Source of the DNA: Microcaldota archaeon
GTDB lineage: Archaea; B1Sed10-29; JACOVT01
Direction: 5' to 3'
Assembly (NCBI GenBank): GCA_016177165.1
Contig: JACOVT010000003.1
Location: forward strand, 1-8,133
Length of the DNA: 8,133 nucleotides
The translations under genes and the position numbers were made by a program. Position 1 is the stretch's first letter, and each line of letters opens with the position of its first letter. Shown in pieces: positions 5,352-8,133 of the stretch. A model generated the notes under the pieces. It had not been told where the DNA came from, made no database searches, and worked only from the letters and a program-made list of their open reading frames with translations.

Positions 5352-6275
5352 TCACGTCTGGTCAGCGAAAGTCTTTACCCCTTTCAGCAGCTTGATCACG
5401 GAAATGGCCGCGTTGCACCCGTCACCAGCAGACTTTGCGGCCTGCACGTTGCCGCCCACGCACGAGCCGGCAGCGTACACGCCATCTGTGCTCGTCTTCA
5501 TCTCCTTGTCTACAACCAGCACGCCAGCGTCCATGATCAGCCCGAGCTTGTTCGAGAAATCGCTCGCGCCCGCACTCCCGAGCGCGATGAAAACGGCGTC
5601 TGCCGGGATCGCCTTGCCGCCAGCAAGTAACAAAGAAGAAACCCTCTTGTTCCCGCGGATTTCTTTCACCACGCCAGCAACCCTGCGGATCTTGCGTTTC
5701 TTGAGCTCGGCCTCGAGCTCTTTTGAGAACGCGAACGCGCCTGCCTGTGAAACTAGGGTGATGTCTTTGGTCACGCCCGTCAGTTCGAGCGCCTCTTCTG
5801 CAGCCAGGTTTGAGTTGCCAATGACAGCAACTTTTTTGTTTCTATAGAAGAAACCATCACAAGCAACACAATAGCTGACTCCTTTTCCTCTATACTTTTC
5901 CTCCCCTTCAGCTCCGGAGGGCTTGTACTGATTGCCGGTGGCAATGATCAGGGCGCGAGCAGCATACTCGCGCGTGTCAGCGCTCTTGACTGTAAATATT
6001 TTTGTTACCTCATCACGCTTTGCGTGTACCACTTCCTGCAGCAGATGGTTGGCGCCATAGTGTTTCGCCTGTTCCAAGCCCCGGCGCAGGATTTCAATGC
6101 CCGGAACGTCAGTGAAGCCAACGTAGTTTCCTACTTTTTCTCCTTCTGCGAGCATCGACTGCTCTATCCTGCCGAAAACAAGCGTGCGCAAGCCCGCCCG
6201 CGCAGTGTAAACTGCTGCAGTCAGGCCGGCGATTCCAGCGCCGATCACGATGACGTCGTACTGCTTTGCCGGCAC
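5352..6275 (-). CDS. Thioredoxin-reductase-like flavoprotein with atypical nucleotide site
   Basis: The 307-residue protein has the two-domain layout of low-molecular-weight thioredoxin reductases. The FAD dinucleotide motif GAGIAG is at 12-17, IIATGNQYKPSG near 110-121, and the redox-active CVACD at 136-140 (Cys136, Cys139). The second nucleotide-binding motif, VIGNSNLAAEEALEL, is at 151-165. The family reduces thioredoxin or related disulfide proteins through FAD and the Cys pair. Two features are odd. The HRRxxxR segment that grips the NADPH 2'-phosphate is absent (LVSQAGAFAFSKEL occupies the place). The Asp of the C-terminal AAGD flavin motif is Ser271 (AAGSCVGG). Some archaeal homologues lack NADPH activity or use F420H2, so the electron donor here is open. 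The GTG at 6275 fits a TATA box 25.5 bp upstream that overlaps the sufD stop. Confidence 0.85.
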   Translation of the reverse strand: MPAKQYDVIVIGAGIAGLTAAVYTARAGLRTLVFGRIEQSMLAEGEKVGNYVGFTDVPGIEILRRGLEQAKHYGANHLLQEVVHAKRDEVTKIFTVKSADTREYAARALIIATGNQYKPSGAEGEEKYRGKGVSYCVACDGFFYRNKKVAVIGNSNLAAEEALELTGVTKDITLVSQAGAFAFSKELEAELKKRKIRRVAGVVKEIRGNKRVSSLLLAGGKAIPADAVFIALGSAGASDFSNKLGLIMDAGVLVVDKEMKTSTDGVYAAGSCVGGNVQAAKSAGDGCNAAISVIKLLKGVKTFADQT

Positions 6276-6297
6276 AGGTCATGCAAGGGAGGGGCTG

Positions 6298-6303
6298 TTT
6301 AAA
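6298..6303 (-). promoter_or_regulatory. TATA box for the thioredoxin-reductase-like gene, overlapping the sufD stop
   Basis: TTTAAA here includes the sufD stop codon TAA (6299-6301). Its centre is 25.5 bp from the GTG at 6275, predicting a leaderless transcript for the flavoprotein gene. The gene may also receive read-through from sufBD. Confidence 0.5.
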
Positions 6304-7435
6304 TCGCTTCCCACTTTTGGCGCATCAGCGCCTCGGTGCGCTCGGCGATTCGTTGCGGGAACACGCGTAGGGCGTCGCCCAAGAACCCTAGCGCGATCGC
6401 TTGTCGCGCCTCCTCGAAAGAGAGTCCTCGTGATTGGAGGTAGAACAGCTTTTCCGGGTCGATGTTGGTCACGCTGGCGGAGTGCGAGCATCGGACGTTG
6501 TTGTTTTCGATCTCTAGGGAAGGTATTGCGTCGCACTTCGCGCCGCGATTTAGCAGCAGGGCGTGCTCGTTTACGAGCGAGTTGCTGTTTGCTGCCGGTG
6601 GTTCAATGCGCGCCAATCCTTCAGCGAACACGCGCGCGTTGTCGCGCAGCACGCTCTTTGCCAGCAGCGAACTTTGGGTGTCGCCTGACTCATGGATGAG
6701 GTTGTAGTTGAACGTCATCTCCTGCTTCCCATGACCGAACACCAACTCCACGTTGCGCGTCTCGGCCCCGCGGCCATTCAGAACCACCTCGCGCTTTCCT
6801 TTGATCTTTTTCCCGCCCAGCGTGCAGGAGTTCCAATGGACGTGCGACTCCTGCGCGGCGCGTGCACGCGTGACAAAGTGATGCAGTGTGTTTACCCCGA
6901 GGTTCTGTACCTCGTTTATTGTCAGGTCAGACCCGCGCTCGACGAAAACCTCGGTCACTTGCCCAAGAAATGCCGGCTCGCTGCCGGATGAGAGCTCCAT
7001 GTCCAACTCGGCGCGGGCTTGCTGCTGCACTATTATCAGGTTGCGCTGAAATGAAGCGCCAGCTGGGACATCAACTTTCAGCGATACTTTTGTTTCGGTT
7101 CTTGGTGGGACGATTACTACGAATCCGTCGCTAGCGCGGGATATTGTCAGCGCTTGCAGTTTTTCCTCGCCGGGCGGGCAGAGCCTGCCCAAGTGCTGTT
7201 CAACTAGTGGAGCGTGGCGCTCTAGCGCACCCCGCAGGGAAAGTATTAGCGCTCCCCCAGTTTGCGTACTAGCAAGCCTTGCTTGTTCCTCTTTTAGGGG
7301 AGCAATCTCCGGGATGTCTATGTACGTGGTTCCTGGCTTGTGCACCATGGGTAGTTCGCCGAACGCTTTAGAGGCTTCAGCTTGCTGGTTTTCAAACCAT
7401 GATTGGGTTACCTGTTTTGTTGCACGTTCTTGCAT
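6299..7435 (-). CDS. sufD: Fe-S cluster assembly protein SufD
   Basis: The 378-residue protein belongs to the SufB/SufD family. SufD pairs with SufB and the ATPase SufC in the cytosolic SufBC2D scaffold that builds Fe-S clusters. The central beta-helix region includes GSDLTINEVQNLG (168-180) and HVHWNSCTLGGKKIKGKREVVLNGRGAE (198-225). The C-terminal core has ARIEPPAANSNSLVNEHALLLNRGAKCDAIPSLEIENNNVRCSHSASV. His318 in the CSH motif corresponds to the conserved SufD histidine near the SufB-SufD interface. FYLQSRGLSFEEARQAIALGF (331-351) is the family's C-terminal helical signature. The length is slightly below typical SufD (about 420), mainly through a short N-terminus. The gene lies 20 bp behind sufB with no TATA box at leaderless distance, so it is probably cotranscribed with sufB. 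Confidence 0.9.
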   Translation of the reverse strand: MQERATKQVTQSWFENQQAEASKAFGELPMVHKPGTTYIDIPEIAPLKEEQARLASTQTGGALILSLRGALERHAPLVEQHLGRLCPPGEEKLQALTISRASDGFVVIVPPRTETKVSLKVDVPAGASFQRNLIIVQQQARAELDMELSSGSEPAFLGQVTEVFVERGSDLTINEVQNLGVNTLHHFVTRARAAQESHVHWNSCTLGGKKIKGKREVVLNGRGAETRNVELVFGHGKQEMTFNYNLIHESGDTQSSLLAKSVLRDNARVFAEGLARIEPPAANSNSLVNEHALLLNRGAKCDAIPSLEIENNNVRCSHSASVTNIDPEKLFYLQSRGLSFEEARQAIALGFLGDALRVFPQRIAERTEALMRQKWEAI

Positions 7436-7438
7436 GTT

Positions 7439-7443
7439 GATCA
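7439..7443 (-). promoter_or_regulatory. Possible Shine-Dalgarno element for sufD
   Basis: The mRNA reads TGATC then AAC before the ATG at 7435. TGATC matches the distal part of the archaeal anti-SD complement (GGAGGTGATC). The match lacks the GGAGG core and is weak. It is listed because sufD is the one complete gene here with no leaderless promoter and so would need a leadered or coupled start. Confidence 0.25.
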
Positions 7444-7455
7444 GTAAGCAAGAAG

Positions 7456-8133
7456 CTAGCCTACGCTGCCTTCCATCTGGTGCTCTATGAGCCTGTTTAA
7501 TTCAAGGGCGTATTCCATCGGCAGCTCTTTCGTGAACTGCTCTATGAAGCCCAACACGACGAGCGCGTAAGCCTCGTTCTCGCTCAGCCCGCGCGATTGT
7601 AGGTAGAATATCTGGTCCTCGCTGATCTTCCCAACAGTGGCCTCGTGAGTGATGGCGGTGTCCTCCTCACCTATCTCCATAGTCGGGTAGGTGTCGCTGC
7701 GCGACTTCTCGTCAAGGATGAGCGCGTCGCACCGCACGTTGCTCTTGACTCCTGTGCAGCCCTTGTTTACGAACACTAATCCCCTGTAGCTCGTCCTTCC
7801 TCCACCGCTGCTGATGCTCTTGCTGATTATCCGTGACTGGGTGTTCTTTGCCATGTGGACCACTTTCGCGCCGGCATCCTGATGCTGCCCGTTCGCGGCA
7901 AAAGCTACGCTTAATATGTCTGCTTTCGCGTTCTCGCCGAGCATGAAAACAGAAGGATATTTCATAGTCAGTTTGCTGCCGAGATTCCCGTCAACCCACT
8001 CAACGGTTGAGTCGCGGTAGGCGTGCGCCCGCTTTGTGACAAGGTTGTAGATGTTGTTGGCCCAGTTCTGTATGGTAGTGTAGCGTATGCGCGCGCCCTC
8101 GAGCGCCACCAATTCGACGACGGCGCTGTGCAG
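7456..8133 (-). CDS. sufB: Fe-S cluster assembly scaffold SufB (C-terminal half; 5' end outside window)
   Basis: The frame is open from the right edge to TAG at 7456-7458, giving 225 residues that begin LHSAVVELVALEGARIRY. This is internal SufB sequence, and a full SufB is about 465 residues, so roughly the N-terminal half is missing. Recognisable segments are TIQNWANNIYNLVTKRA, SSGGGRTSYRGLVFV, NVRCDALILDEKS and THEATVGKISEDQIFYLQSRGL, with the usual C-terminal SVG. The Cys of RCDALI corresponds to the conserved cluster-assembly cysteine (Cys405 in E. coli). The Glu of HEATVGKI corresponds to the conserved acidic residue at the SufB-SufD interface. SufB is the scaffold subunit on which the nascent cluster forms, in the cytosol. 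It leads directly into sufD; sufC is not in view and may lie upstream, beyond the right edge. Confidence 0.92.
   Translation of the reverse strand: MHSAVVELVALEGARIRYTTIQNWANNIYNLVTKRAHAYRDSTVEWVDGNLGSKLTMKYPSVFMLGENAKADILSVAFAANGQHQDAGAKVVHMAKNTQSRIISKSISSGGGRTSYRGLVFVNKGCTGVKSNVRCDALILDEKSRSDTYPTMEIGEEDTAITHEATVGKISEDQIFYLQSRGLSENEAYALVVLGFIEQFTKELPMEYALELNRLIEHQMEGSVG

Overview
The window looks like a GC-rich, gene-dense archaeal chromosome segment. The archaeal call rests on four things. One gene is a PAC2-family proteasome assembly chaperone of the archaeal type. Five TATA-like boxes sit 25-28 bp upstream of start codons, which is the spacing expected for leaderless archaeal transcripts. 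The kinase and thioredoxin reductase are of types found in archaea, and the lipoprotein sits among otherwise archaeal genes. The lineage cannot be fixed from this sequence; a small-genome (DPANN-type) or euryarchaeal origin is only a guess.

Layout from left to right. (1) 1-717, minus: PAC2 proteasome-assembly chaperone, missing its last residues. (2) 769-1278, plus: an unrecognised basic 169-residue protein, divergent from the first gene and sharing a central TTTAAA box with it. (3) 1281-1397, minus: the C-terminal remnant of a ferredoxin lacking its CxxCxxC half, lying directly behind a lipoprotein gene. (4) 1399-2460, minus: a secreted lipoprotein with two Ig-like repeats and a C-terminal beta domain. 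(5) 2524-4200, minus: a DUF255/YyaL-type thioredoxin-fold protein. (6) 4253-4999, plus: a deoxynucleoside-kinase-family enzyme, divergent from (5) across a second shared TATA box. (7) 5036-5350, plus: an unrecognised basic 104-residue protein with its own promoter. (8) 5352-6275, minus: a thioredoxin-reductase-like flavoprotein with an atypical nucleotide-binding site. (9) 6299-7435, minus: sufD. (10) 7456-8133, minus: the C-terminal half of sufB, running off the right edge.

Functionally, sufB-sufD forms an Fe-S cluster assembly operon whose ATPase gene sufC is not in view and may lie further right. The thioredoxin-reductase-like gene follows sufD but has its own TATA box overlapping the sufD stop codon. 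Thiol chemistry recurs in the window: a CxxC flavoprotein, a CHWC thioredoxin-fold protein and a Cys-rich exported lipoprotein. No direct link between them can be shown from sequence.

No tRNA, rRNA, CRISPR array, insertion sequence or attachment site was seen. No gene-free stretch exceeds about 60 bases. I do not see a clearly new multi-gene system. The strongest unusual signals are the two symmetric divergent promoters, the flavoprotein lacking the NADPH signature, and the truncated ferredoxin.
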